Of a stretch of DNA of 64,000 nt, positions 36,687 to 45,379 are shown one piece after another. Made by a program: the position numbers and the translations under genes. Origin of the DNA: Gelidibacter maritimus (GTDB lineage: Bacteria > Bacteroidota > Bacteroidia > Flavobacteriales > Flavobacteriaceae); the NCBI RefSeq assembly GCF_014062315.1, contig NZ_JACGLT010000001.1, positions 481,685 through 545,684 on the forward strand, given 5' to 3'. The notes beneath the pieces are model-generated. The model was not told the origin of the DNA and searched no databases. It worked only from the letters and a program-made list of their open reading frames with translations. Position 1 is the stretch's first letter, and each line of letters starts with the position of its first letter.

Positions 36687-36860
36687 ATGAACAAGAAAAG
36701 ATCGCAAATTGAACAATTTGCTCGCAAGCTTAAAGGATTTGGAGAAGAAGTCAAAGTCAAACAACCCGCTATTGGCTGGCTCAAAACGGTAAGAGTCTCC
36801 TTAGGAATGTCGCTACAGCCAGTCGCAGTTAAATTGGAGATTACAAAACAAGGTGTCCAA
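36687..36860 (+). pseudogene. mobile mystery protein A, 3'-truncated copy
   Basis: It begins MNKKRSQIEQFARKLKGFGE, continues VKVKQPAIGWLKTVRVSLGM and SLQPVAVKLEITKQGVQK, then turns into unrelated sequence at about 36860; the frame closes at 36917. It parallels the first ~58 residues of the intact gene at 2207, losing the end of the HTH and the C-terminus. No mobile mystery B copy follows. Confidence 0.75.
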
Positions 36861-36953
36861 AAGCTTTCCTTTAATACCGCTCACTTATTGAACTTAAAAT
36901 CTATCGTAATTATTTAATTACACAACGATGGTAATTTTCATACCTAAAATAAA

Positions 36954-36988
36954 AACAAGGGTAATTTTTAACCATTTTTACCCTTGTT
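36954..36988. repeat. perfect 11-bp inverted repeat
   Basis: AACAAGGGTAA (36954-36964) pairs with TTACCCTTGTT (36978-36988) around a 13-base A/T-rich loop. There is no clear T-tract, so a protein-binding site or an old terminator are both possible. It precedes decayed gene pieces only. Confidence 0.5.
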
Positions 36989-37077
36989 AATAAAAAGAAC
37001 GTCATCATTACTCGTGTTTAAAATGAAAAAATTCGATAAAACATACCTTATAATAATCTTCCTCTACTACTACCAAA

Positions 37078-37233
37078 AGACAATTTTTAATTGACGAAAA
37101 ATTAGGTACACCAAAAACAGTTGGTAACTACCTAATGGCATTAGAAGAAGCAGGTTTTCTAATTTCTGAAAAAGTGGGTAAAGAAAAACTATATCTCAAT
37201 CATCGGTTAATGGCTGCTTTAGAAGCGTCTTAG
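37078..37233 (+). pseudogene. Fic-family winged-helix C-terminal fragment
   Basis: An open stretch without a start encodes RQFLIDEKLGTPKTVGNYLM and ALEEAGFLISEKVGKEKLYL, then NHRLMAALEAS and TAG. This is the C-terminal winged helix typical of a branch of Fic proteins (replacement of a partner-type HTH with ...YINKRLF endings). It is not from the neighbouring Fic gene, which runs on the other strand. The rest of the gene is lost. Confidence 0.45.
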
Positions 37234-37260
37234 TCAAATCCATTATAAAAGCAATACAGC

Positions 37261-37336
37261 TATTCCCGATAAACCTACCAGTCATAAACAGAAGTTTTAT
37301 TTAACAGAAGAGGGGAAAGCGTTTAATCGACTATGA
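37261..37336 (+). pseudogene. AlbA_2-type regulator 3' end fragment
   Basis: Twenty-five residues, IPDKPTSHKQKFYLTEEGKA then FNRL and TGA, match the C-terminus of the truncated regulator at 12317-12952 (IPDKPTSGNQKYYLTEKGKA). The similarity continues a few bases past the stop (CATATACCG). It is a leftover of a second copy. Confidence 0.65.
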
Positions 37337-37510
37337 CATATACCGAATTTATGATATAGTTTTTATAAATAGGATAATTCTTCAATTTTGAATTATTCGT
37401 TATGCTTGTTCACAATAAATGACTGTTCATGAATGATGAACATACTAAGAAAGTGAACGACAGGGTGTAGGTGAATAAGGCGATTAGAGCTTAATTGCGT
37501 CCATTCAGGA

Positions 37511-37609
37511 ATGGTTGAAGGTGGAGCAGAGAATATGCTAGTATCTAAAGATAACTATGAAGAAACTTTTTATACGCTAGAAGCTTTGTATTTGGCTATT
37601 TCAGAGTGA
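37511..37609 (+). pseudogene. possible YefM/Phd-type antitoxin fragment
   Basis: A 32-residue frame (MVEGGAENMLVSKDNYEETF, then YTLEALYLAISE) resembles the middle of YefM-type antitoxins (..VLMSxxDYxxLxETLYLL). The N-terminal DNA-binding part and a toxin gene are missing. Weak evidence. Confidence 0.3.
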
Positions 37610-37641
37610 TGGTGCGACCTGTTTCATATGGATTAGGAGAT

Positions 37642-37956
37642 CTATTCATCCTCGCTTAATTTAACCGTAACTGCTCCTACCAAATTATTGCCTTTAGCAA
37701 TTAGTTGAGAGAAGTAATCATTTTTATCAAATTTTGTAATACGCAATAACCCCTCTAACATGGTGCCTTCTGGTAAGGGGCCTTCAATAAAGGGAGGGAA
37801 GGATGTATAGCTGTATTTTTTGTGTCTTGTTGGCATGGTCAATGAAACAACTGCACCTTTATAATTATCATCATATTCAAAACTATAACCTCTATCAGAT
37901 AGTTCAGTTAAAATCCCAGCTCTTTTTCCGTGGACAAATATGATTGCTCTTCTCAT
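37642..37956 (-). CDS. HipS-like HipA N-terminal domain protein, orphan
   Basis: A 104-residue protein matching the stand-alone HipA N-terminal domain: RRAIIFVHGKRAGILTELSD, VVSLTMPTRHKKYSYTSFPP, FIEGPLPEGTMLEGLLRITK and QLIAKGNNLVGAVTVK. In split HipBST systems HipS neutralises the HipT kinase. Here no kinase gene follows on the minus strand and no HipB precedes it, so it is an orphan within the graveyard. The frame is intact. It could act as an anti-toxin against kinases encoded elsewhere, or be a relic. Confidence 0.75.
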   Translation of the reverse strand: MRRAIIFVHGKRAGILTELSDRGYSFEYDDNYKGAVVSLTMPTRHKKYSYTSFPPFIEGPLPEGTMLEGLLRITKFDKNDYFSQLIAKGNNLVGAVTVKLSEDE

Positions 37957-38044
37957 GATGACTTAATTAAATGAACCTCTAAATTAGCGTGGTTTTGGGA
38001 GTAGGCAAACAAAATTGTTTGCATTTAGTTAATTCGGTTCCAAT

Positions 38045-38281
38045 TGTGCCACTTTTGCCTGCGTGGTAAAAGCCTATCGCGGTTCGATTTGTGCCACAGT
38101 TCGATCCGGCCCGCTGTACCGACTTTGAAAGATCAAGTATTAATTACCTTATCGCCGAAAAGTATGCGATATGGCCAACACACTTGATCCAATGGACTTA
38201 AAACAACTTATTTCCCTATATATCGATGAGTTCAGCAATCAAAAAACAGATGCTTCCCTAGAATATCCCTCAACACGTTAA
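38045..38281 (+). mobile_element. IS21-type left end with decayed istA start, copy 2
   Basis: It begins TGTGCCACTTTTGCC and has a second TTTGTGCCAC inside, as expected for the multiple terminal repeats of IS21 elements. ATG 38171 opens MANTLDPMDLKQLISLYIDE and FSNQKTDASL, an IstA-type start, which is lost after one missing base near 38260. Only this end remains. It is directly followed, on the other strand, by the 3' end of the Fic gene, as in copy 1. Confidence 0.65.
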
Positions 38282-38376
38282 ATAATTAATTTCCGGCTGT
38301 TCCAGATTTAGTATTTAAGAAAGCCATTTCAATACATAAACTAAGTTCAGCCTATAGTTTTCAATCAAATCAATTT

Positions 38377-39909
38377 TCAAAAAATCAATTTATAATTTTC
38401 TTCTATATCAGCTATTTCAGAAGGTGATAGTTGTTTAAATTCTTTTACTTTGGCTCGATTTGAGAATATGCCATTATTTTGTTCCAAGAATCTTACCAAT
38501 AAAGCAACCATGTCATCTGGCATTTCGAATATATTATCCAAATATGACTTGAATTCTTCATATTTAGTCAAATAAGTAACTTCATTAGGGATGATATTAA
38601 TGATAGTGTCTTTTACACAATCGTACAAAAATTCAGCTTGTTTTGTGGCATCAAAGTATCTGTAGAAATCTATGGTATTGTTGGTTACTTCTATATTATG
38701 GTCTTGGGTTTCTTTCCATTCCATAAAATCCAATAACGGGGCCGAATAATTTTCCAAAACTTTTTGATAATCCGATATATGGTTCAAAATAGAGGCAGAG
38801 ACTGGAAAAATCAAGCCTTGATCTGAAAAATCCTTTTTTGATAAAACATGATGTATTAAATATCTATGGATACGACCGTTACCATCAACAAAAGGATGTA
38901 TAAAAACAAAACCAAATGAAATAACTGCCGCCGCCAATACTGCATCCGTTTCATCATTTAATAATAAATTATTGGTGGTAATTAGACCGTTCATTAATTG
39001 TTCTATATCTTCGGTTTTAGCAGATATATGATCTGGCACAGGAGAAAATGAATCGCTATCGCGCTCACCAATAAAGCCTCCCTTTTTACGGTAGCCCATT
39101 TCTACAAAACGCGTGTTCTCAATGACTATTTGTTGTAAACGTTTAAATTCGCCATGACTTAAGTTATGCATGCCAGCTTGCCCGATAGCTTGTCCCCATC
39201 GTGCTGCACGTTTGCTTTTTGGACTCTCTCCTTCAATAGTAAAAGACGCTTTTGAGTCCTTTAAAAGTAGAAATGCAGAAGCTCTTTGCAAAACGCTTTT
39301 GCGTATGCCCTTTAAATAGTTGTTTTTTTGAGTAGATAAGTTTTCAGAGCGGTATTTTTCAAGTTTGGGTGTTTTACGAATTAAGGGGCAAAAATCGACT
39401 GTTCCGGGCAAGTTATTAATAATTCGATGTCGAGATGAACGTTCCCCATCGGTTAAGGAATATTGCAATTTTTCATCTACTAAGGGCACATAATTTTTAA
39501 TTTCTAAATTAGGTATCGGTAATTCTTTTTCTAAAAGCCATTCATATAAGAACCATATTCTGCGTGTATACTGTCCAGTTCCTTCAATACTCAAAAGTTC
39601 TACGACCTCATTTTCTGGAAGGATTTCAAATAATTTCTTAAAAAAGAAAAGATTAATTCCTTCATTTTTTAAGGCAAAAACTAAATGCTTATAGAGGGTA
39701 TCGTCAAATTGAGTTTTGTTTGAATAAACGATCCATTCGTTTTCGCGATAATTTCTTCTTTTTTCGCTTATTAGAGATAAGCTTTCGGGTAAAGGCATTG
39801 CTAAATTAAAAGCTTCTATGAGTGCGCCATAGCCCACCAAAGTGCCAGTTTCTGGAGCTTGAAGACCTCGGAAAATAGCGGTTTTAATTGAAATGTTGGT
39901 GGTTTTCAT
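38377..39909 (-). CDS. Fic-family protein with self-inhibition motif, frameshifted C-terminus
   Basis: A 510-residue protein. The Fic motif HPFVDGNGRIHR (~338-349) is intact, giving the catalytic His for AMP transfer. SFTIEGE (~220) fits the inhibitory (S/T)xxxE(G/N) helix, placed before the Fic core, so it is probably self-inhibited. The N-terminal ~190 residues are of the type described in large Fic proteins. The C-terminal helices end NYKLIF at 38377. An extra base here removes ~22 residues (LKIDLIENYRL ... LKWLS) that can still be read in the next frame to 38315 and that survive in the duplicate fragment at 36237. Targets unknown. Confidence 0.85.
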   Translation of the reverse strand: MKTTNISIKTAIFRGLQAPETGTLVGYGALIEAFNLAMPLPESLSLISEKRRNYRENEWIVYSNKTQFDDTLYKHLVFALKNEGINLFFFKKLFEILPENEVVELLSIEGTGQYTRRIWFLYEWLLEKELPIPNLEIKNYVPLVDEKLQYSLTDGERSSRHRIINNLPGTVDFCPLIRKTPKLEKYRSENLSTQKNNYLKGIRKSVLQRASAFLLLKDSKASFTIEGESPKSKRAARWGQAIGQAGMHNLSHGEFKRLQQIVIENTRFVEMGYRKKGGFIGERDSDSFSPVPDHISAKTEDIEQLMNGLITTNNLLLNDETDAVLAAAVISFGFVFIHPFVDGNGRIHRYLIHHVLSKKDFSDQGLIFPVSASILNHISDYQKVLENYSAPLLDFMEWKETQDHNIEVTNNTIDFYRYFDATKQAEFLYDCVKDTIINIIPNEVTYLTKYEEFKSYLDNIFEMPDDMVALLVRFLEQNNGIFSNRAKVKEFKQLSPSEIADIEENYKLIF

Positions 39910-40207
39910 AGTTCCTAATTATAATTTTTTGATGGTAAAACAGGTTTTATGCAGTATAAACAGGTAAAAAGGTGTTTGATTTTGGAAAAATGGGTTTTGT
40001 AAAAATAGGTATTAGTTTGGAATAGTAGGTATAAAACTATTAGGAATAATAGGTAAAAATAAACTATAGTCAATTTAAGCAACTTTGGAAAAAGTTGATA
40101 TTTGATTTTTTTATCTTCACAATAAATTATCTTAGTGGAAGGGGTTTTCAAGAAGTTCTTTCCATTTAGGAGTAGGTTAATTTTAGTCATTTTGAAAAAA
40201 TATGTAA

Positions 40208-43189
40208 ATGAAACACGAATCTCAAATAAATATCTTCTACGATCTCTTTCGGGGGCGGGAAGATGTCTTTGCTGTTCGTTGGGAAAAGTCAGGAAAGTCG
40301 GGATATATGCCATCCTATCAGTATGACCCTTATCACTATCGTTTGCATAAAATGAACGGTGGCACTTTTGCAAGTTATTCACACAAAACATATTTACCGC
40401 TCACGAATCATGAAATCCAAAAACATTTGAATGGAGCTCAGCAAATCGGAGTTTATCCATTGTTACAAGATAATACCTCTTGGTTTTTAGTAGCGGATTT
40501 TGATAAACAAAACTGGAAAGAAGAAACCGTAAATTTCTTAAATGCTTGCAAGGAAAAAAATGTACCTGCATATTTGGAGCGTTCACGTTCTGGAAATGGT
40601 GGACACGTTTGGATATTTTTTGACAGTTCTTATCCTGCAATTCGAAGTAGAAAAGTTTTTATTTCGATATTAGAACAATCCGGAGCTTTTTCAATGTTTG
40701 ATAAAAGTTCGAGCTTCGACCGATTATTTCCTAATCAAGATTTCCTTTCGGGAAAAGGCTTGGGTAACCTGATTGCTTTACCATTTTTCAAACCCGCAAT
40801 GGAAAATGGGAATAGCTGTTTTGTCAATCCTGAAACTTTTGAGCCGATACCTAACCAATGGCAATTTTTGAATAAAATTGAACGAGTTTCTATTGAAGTG
40901 TTGGACAAATTATTTCAGGAAATTTCAACAAATCAAAACTCACCAATTAACTATCTGGCATCCTGTGGAAATCCTAAAAGCCATAACGGAAAACTATCCA
41001 TCACACTTCAACTAAATATCCGTATTCAAAGAGATGGATTGAGTACTCCGTTAATCAATTTTCTGAAAGAAGAGATGAATTTTGCCAATTCGGAGTTTTT
41101 CGTCAAGAAGAAGTCAGGCAAAAACACGTTTGGAACAGAGCGTTATTTTAAACTTGTTGAAGAAACAGAAAATGAAATTATCATTCCAAGAGGTTTTGTC
41201 GGGAAATTACTTCGGTTTTGCAAAGAGCAAAATTTGGATTTTAATTTTCAAGACCATCGAAAACTAAAAGAGGAAATTACTTTTACATTCAATGCTATCC
41301 TACGAAGTCATCAAGAAAAGGCTATTGAAGCTGTTTCAAAAAAAGATTTTGGTATTATCGTTGCTCCGCCTGGTTCGGGTAAAACTATTATGGGTTTGAA
41401 AATTATTGCCGAGAAAAGACAACCAGCTTTAATAGTTGTCCACAGGAAACAATTATTAGAACAATGGCAGGAACGGATTCAGGCATTTCTCGGAATTCCG
41501 AAACATGAAATTGGTGTTATTGGTCAAGGAAAAGCAAAGATTGGAAAACAAATCACCGTAGCAACCATTCAAAGTTTGCCGAAACCAATTGAGCAAATAC
41601 AAAATCAATTCGGAACTATTTTGGTGGATGAATGTCATCACATTCCTGCTAAAACATTTCGCAATACCATTGAAAAGTTGGAATCATATTATCTGTATGG
41701 ATTAACGGCAACTCCATTTAGAAAATACAATGATGACAAGCTGATTTTTATTTTTCTTGGAGAAATAATTTCAGAAATCTCCAGTAATGAAATTGAAAAT
41801 TTTAGACATGCTCAAATTATTGTCAGAAATACCAATTTGGATGTTCCTTTCAATTCTAGAACAGATAATTTTGAAATACTTTCAAAGATTTTGGTTCACG
41901 ATTCAGAGCGTAATAAACTCATCCTGGAAGATATAAAAAGCGAGCTTTTTAAAGGAAAACGAATTGCTATTATCACAGAAAGGAAAGAGCATATTGATAC
42001 GCTTTACCTTTTTCTGAAACTGTCTTATGAAGTTATTACACTAAGCGGCGATGATTCAGACAACAATAAAAAATCCAAATGGCAGGCTTTACAGCAAGGC
42101 AATTTTCAGATATTGATAACCACAGGACAATATTTTGGTGAAGGTTCGGATTTATCCAATATCAGTTCCCTGTTTTTGGTGTATCCTTTTTCTTTCAAGG
42201 GCAAGCTGATTCAATATATAGGTCGTGTTCAACGTTCGGAAATCAATCCAATAATCTATGATTATCGGGACATAAAAATTGATTACCTGAACAAATTATT
42301 TTTGAAACGAAATACTTACTATCGTAAGATAGCCAGAAAAATAAATTTATTTGATGAGCCAACCGAACTTATTCCACAAAGACAAACGTTGATAATCGAA
42401 AAGCATATCAAAATAGCTATTGAAAATATAGAATTTGGATATGGAAATGTTAGCTTTGAATACACTGATAAAAAAAGTAATCAGCGATTTGTTTTTGAAA
42501 TCGAAAACGAAGAATTCAGACCTGAATTTGAAATATTAAAACCATATTTCATTAAGGTTTTGAAATTAAAATCTGTTACGATTCATATTTATTCCGAAAT
42601 AGAAAACGGTGTGATTTTATCTCAATTAGCAACTTCAACGGATATTGAAAATATCAACAAGGAAATTATAGAGAGTGTAAAGTTTCAATTCTTGAATAAA
42701 AGTTTTATAGGTCAGATTCCTACATCAGAACAAAATATTTTAACCGCAGATGAATTACCGAAAAGCCAAAATATTTATACTGATGCTGAAAGCATTTTAG
42801 AAGATTTATTAAAAGGAAAACAGTACAAACATTCACAGCATATTCAATTTTTAGCAGACAAGCATGAAAGAGATGTAATGAAACTTCGGTTCGTTTTACA
42901 GCCGTTTTCATTTGTTTTTTTGATAGCTGGAGAACAGAACTATCACGTCATTTTAGAAACTTTGGACACCGAAGAAGCAACCTACATTTGGCACACGGAC
43001 AAAAATAAACCTGTACTGATTGATACTATAAATCAAATCGATAAAGAACTAAACATTATCAGGGAAAGAGGACGCCAAGCCTATCTGGAAACTAATCCAC
43101 AAGATTTTTCAAGAATAGTTCATGATTATTCAGCCAACAATAAAGGGTTTGTAATTTGGAAAGGTTTAATGGATGAACGAATGGTCTAA
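40208..43189 (+). CDS. TOTE-type primase-helicase fusion
   Basis: A 993-residue protein. The N-terminal archaeo-eukaryotic primase-like domain shows FLVADFDKQNW (D97, D99), SRSGNGGHVWIFF (H133) and RLFPNQDFL (D178), the pattern of the primase domain described in TOTE conflict systems. The SF2 helicase follows: Walker A IVAPPGSGKTIMG (~384-396), LVDECHHIP (~472-480), YGLTATPFRK, and GRVQRSE as motif VI. The C-terminal ~250 residues form an uncharacterised domain. It starts at ATG 40208 and stands alone; no obvious partner nuclease gene. A role in defence against mobile DNA is inferred from the family. Confidence 0.8.
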   Translation: MKHESQINIFYDLFRGREDVFAVRWEKSGKSGYMPSYQYDPYHYRLHKMNGGTFASYSHKTYLPLTNHEIQKHLNGAQQIGVYPLLQDNTSWFLVADFDKQNWKEETVNFLNACKEKNVPAYLERSRSGNGGHVWIFFDSSYPAIRSRKVFISILEQSGAFSMFDKSSSFDRLFPNQDFLSGKGLGNLIALPFFKPAMENGNSCFVNPETFEPIPNQWQFLNKIERVSIEVLDKLFQEISTNQNSPINYLASCGNPKSHNGKLSITLQLNIRIQRDGLSTPLINFLKEEMNFANSEFFVKKKSGKNTFGTERYFKLVEETENEIIIPRGFVGKLLRFCKEQNLDFNFQDHRKLKEEITFTFNAILRSHQEKAIEAVSKKDFGIIVAPPGSGKTIMGLKIIAEKRQPALIVVHRKQLLEQWQERIQAFLGIPKHEIGVIGQGKAKIGKQITVATIQSLPKPIEQIQNQFGTILVDECHHIPAKTFRNTIEKLESYYLYGLTATPFRKYNDDKLIFIFLGEIISEISSNEIENFRHAQIIVRNTNLDVPFNSRTDNFEILSKILVHDSERNKLILEDIKSELFKGKRIAIITERKEHIDTLYLFLKLSYEVITLSGDDSDNNKKSKWQALQQGNFQILITTGQYFGEGSDLSNISSLFLVYPFSFKGKLIQYIGRVQRSEINPIIYDYRDIKIDYLNKLFLKRNTYYRKIARKINLFDEPTELIPQRQTLIIEKHIKIAIENIEFGYGNVSFEYTDKKSNQRFVFEIENEEFRPEFEILKPYFIKVLKLKSVTIHIYSEIENGVILSQLATSTDIENINKEIIESVKFQFLNKSFIGQIPTSEQNILTADELPKSQNIYTDAESILEDLLKGKQYKHSQHIQFLADKHERDVMKLRFVLQPFSFVFLIAGEQNYHVILETLDTEEATYIWHTDKNKPVLIDTINQIDKELNIIRERGRQAYLETNPQDFSRIVHDYSANNKGFVIWKGLMDERMV

Positions 43190-43569
43190 GTAGCTGCTAA
43201 TCTGTACTATTGATTGTATAATAATTTGGAAACGATTTTGAAAAGGAAGAAATTAAGCGCTTCTATAAAAGTACTAGAATTAAAGAAGCACTTATAAATG
43301 AAACTCGTAAATCATACGCTATTTATAAAAACAATGAAAACGTTTAATTGATGCCACTGATTGCAATATATATTAAAAAAAACTAATTTCAATTTTTTAT
43401 TATCCCTAGGTTTCTCTTTAAAAACATACTTCGTACCCCATTTGTAGTCCACATCATCTTAAAGTCCTTGTAAACGCTGACTTTAAAATACTGTATCCAC
43501 AATTAATACCTGTTTATTCAAAACCTTTTATCCAAGTTTACAAAAACCAATTCAATAAGCTTTCTATAT
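43190..43569. other. 380-base gap with a small gene fragment
   Basis: A start-less plus-strand stretch ending at TAA about 43347 (FEKEEIKRFYKSTRIKEALI, NETRKSYAIYKNNENV) may be the end of a lost gene. The rest is A/T-rich without recognisable features. It separates the accessory region from ordinary chromosomal genes. Confidence 0.3.
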
Positions 43570-44025
43570 CTAATTCACAGAAATTAAGTGAATATCAAAA
43601 ATTAGAACTGAGCCACCAGGAATACCACGACGGTCTTTAGGGCCATAACCTAAATGTGAAGGAATCAGTAATTTACCTTTACCACCTTCTTTAAAATAAG
43701 GAATTCCTTCTGTCCACCCTTTAATAACTTGTTGTAAACCAAACGAGATGCCATTGGCGTCACTTTGATCAAAGGTATTACCGTTTAAAAAGTAACCTTT
43801 ATAAGCTACAGTGACATTAGAGGTTGCAGTTGGATGCGCCCCTGAACCAAGCTCATCAATAACATAATACAGGCCAGAGCCACTTTTTTGAGCCTCTAAG
43901 TTGTTGTTCTCTATGTACGCTACAATGTCTTCATCATTTTTCTCTCTATAGTCCACGTTATCATCACTATCATTACACGCCGTTAAGATTGCAAATACCA
44001 AAACAATTAATCCGAATTTTTTCAT
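43570..44025 (-). CDS. FKBP-type peptidyl-prolyl isomerase lipoprotein
   Basis: A 151-residue protein with a lipoprotein signal (MKKFGLIVLVFAILTAC, lipid on Cys17) and a complete FKBP domain: VTVAYKGYFLNGNTFDQSD, VIKGWTEGIPYFKEGGKGKL, LIPSHLGYG, and GSVLIFDIHLISV. It catalyses cis-trans isomerisation of proline bonds and would act in the periplasm or at the outer membrane. Transcribed alone on the minus strand. Confidence 0.92.
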   Translation of the reverse strand: MKKFGLIVLVFAILTACNDSDDNVDYREKNDEDIVAYIENNNLEAQKSGSGLYYVIDELGSGAHPTATSNVTVAYKGYFLNGNTFDQSDANGISFGLQQVIKGWTEGIPYFKEGGKGKLLIPSHLGYGPKDRRGIPGGSVLIFDIHLISVN

Positions 44026-44441
44026 AAATATCTATTTTTTTAAGGGCCAAATATAAGAGAAACGAACTAATAAACAGAAACAAATCGGCTTGTAATTCTC
44101 GGGTATTTGTACAGCGTAAATTAAAAAGCGAGGCATGTAAGTATAGAACATAATAAAGACCTAATTCTATATAATTTATAACCTTTATGGGCTTTAAATC
44201 CTTATTAATGTTGATTTTTAAAATCCTACTGCGGCAAAATAAAAACAGAGCTCTATTTCTCACCTTCGTATGAGTTGCTTATAAGCGTGAATCTTTTCCC
44301 GCCAGTGACTTTTAATACCCATTAGTCACCTTGATTGAAAAATCAATATTTTATTCATACCGCGCGGACTTACCTGTCAGATGCGGTCAGACCCAGAGAC
44401 TAATTGTATTGTCTATGTCTGTTAGTTAGGCTCAACTAATT

Positions 44442-44939
44442 TCAGGAATCGGTCTTGTTCTTGCCATATTTTTTATAGTTAACAGTGCTATAACTGCCGT
44501 CCTCATTTCTTTTAAAAGTTTCCATACCTTCAATCACCTCCGTGTTGTGTGCAGCACAGCACAGCCAATGCTTATCGGTTTTTTGTGCCACAAAAGTGAA
44601 TTGTTGATGTCTTGGATGGGCGAGGGGTCTTTCTGTAATATCGTCTGTTTGCTCTGATATGGAGGTTCTCGCATGAACAATTGCTATGTCATCCGATAGC
44701 ATTTTGACATCTGTGGAGATTAACTTCATTGATGAGTGATTAAAGATAACTTTTAAGCCATAGTCGTGTGCTTTGAAAATCCGTTCTTTATTCCGAAACC
44801 TTAATCCTGTCACATTTACAAAGTCAGCATCCTTAGTGAATAAGGAAGCTATGAATGATGCGTTATACTGATTCCAGGCTTTTGTAAAAAGTAGTGGAAT
44901 TTCTTCAGGGATATTTGCTTTTTGATAAGGTGTGGTCAT
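44442..44939 (-). CDS. SgcJ/EcaC-type NTF2-fold protein
   Basis: A 165-residue cytoplasmic protein with the NTF2-like pattern of the SgcJ/EcaC group: LLFTKAWNQYNASFIASLFT, KDADFVNVTGLRFRNKERIF, then ISTDVKMLSDDIAIVHAR and HWLCCAAHNTEV. Members are small-molecule binding proteins of mostly unknown function; no catalytic residues can be assigned. No signal peptide. Confidence 0.8.
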   Translation of the reverse strand: MTTPYQKANIPEEIPLLFTKAWNQYNASFIASLFTKDADFVNVTGLRFRNKERIFKAHDYGLKVIFNHSSMKLISTDVKMLSDDIAIVHARTSISEQTDDITERPLAHPRHQQFTFVAQKTDKHWLCCAAHNTEVIEGMETFKRNEDGSYSTVNYKKYGKNKTDS

Positions 44940-45214
44940 AGAGATACTTGTCTTTTTTAATACGTTGAATTTTAAATCTTACGTTTAACGAAAGAAAGGT
45001 AATCTTTATAGATGAAAAAAGTAGAAAATTGGTACATTTTAGTGTTGATAATCATCCGCTAACTTCCATGTGGCCTACCTTTTTTGACCTTTAACATCCT
45101 ATGCAAATAGTGTAGCATATGAGCTTCAAGCGCAATCATCGAATTCAAGAAGATGGTATATTAAAAAACACTGTATTACTTTCCGACAATTATTAGGAAG
45201 CAGCCCGATATGAA

Positions 45215-45334
45215 TTTTAGGAGTAAAGTATACTTCTTATCTTTACACTTATCTTTGGACCTGAAATAGTAAAACCTTTTGTTTATAGCGATATAATATT
45301 TATTTCATCGGATAGTAGAAGTATACTCCTAAAA
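45215..45334. repeat. inverted repeat pair, possible MITE-like remnant
   Basis: TTTTAGGAGTAaagTATACTTCT (45215-45237) is mirrored by AGAAGTATACTCCTAAAA (45317-45334); apart from a three-base insertion the arms are perfect. They enclose ~80 bases. It may be a tiny mobile element or a large hairpin just before the serine hydrolase gene. The rest of the 440-base gap (44940-45379) shows nothing clear. Confidence 0.55.
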
Positions 45335-45379
45335 AATTACATATAAAATATTATAATTTACTTTATCAAATTTAAAAAT

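Noticed and set aside
39915..40391. A 158-codon minus-strand open frame before the Fic gene.
   Set aside because: It overlaps the start of the primase-helicase gene on the opposite strand and has no family features; it is a shadow.
43973..44263. A 96-codon minus-strand open frame next to the FKBP gene.
   Set aside because: It overlaps the FKBP signal peptide region in another frame, and its hydrophobic stretch is low-complexity A/T translation.
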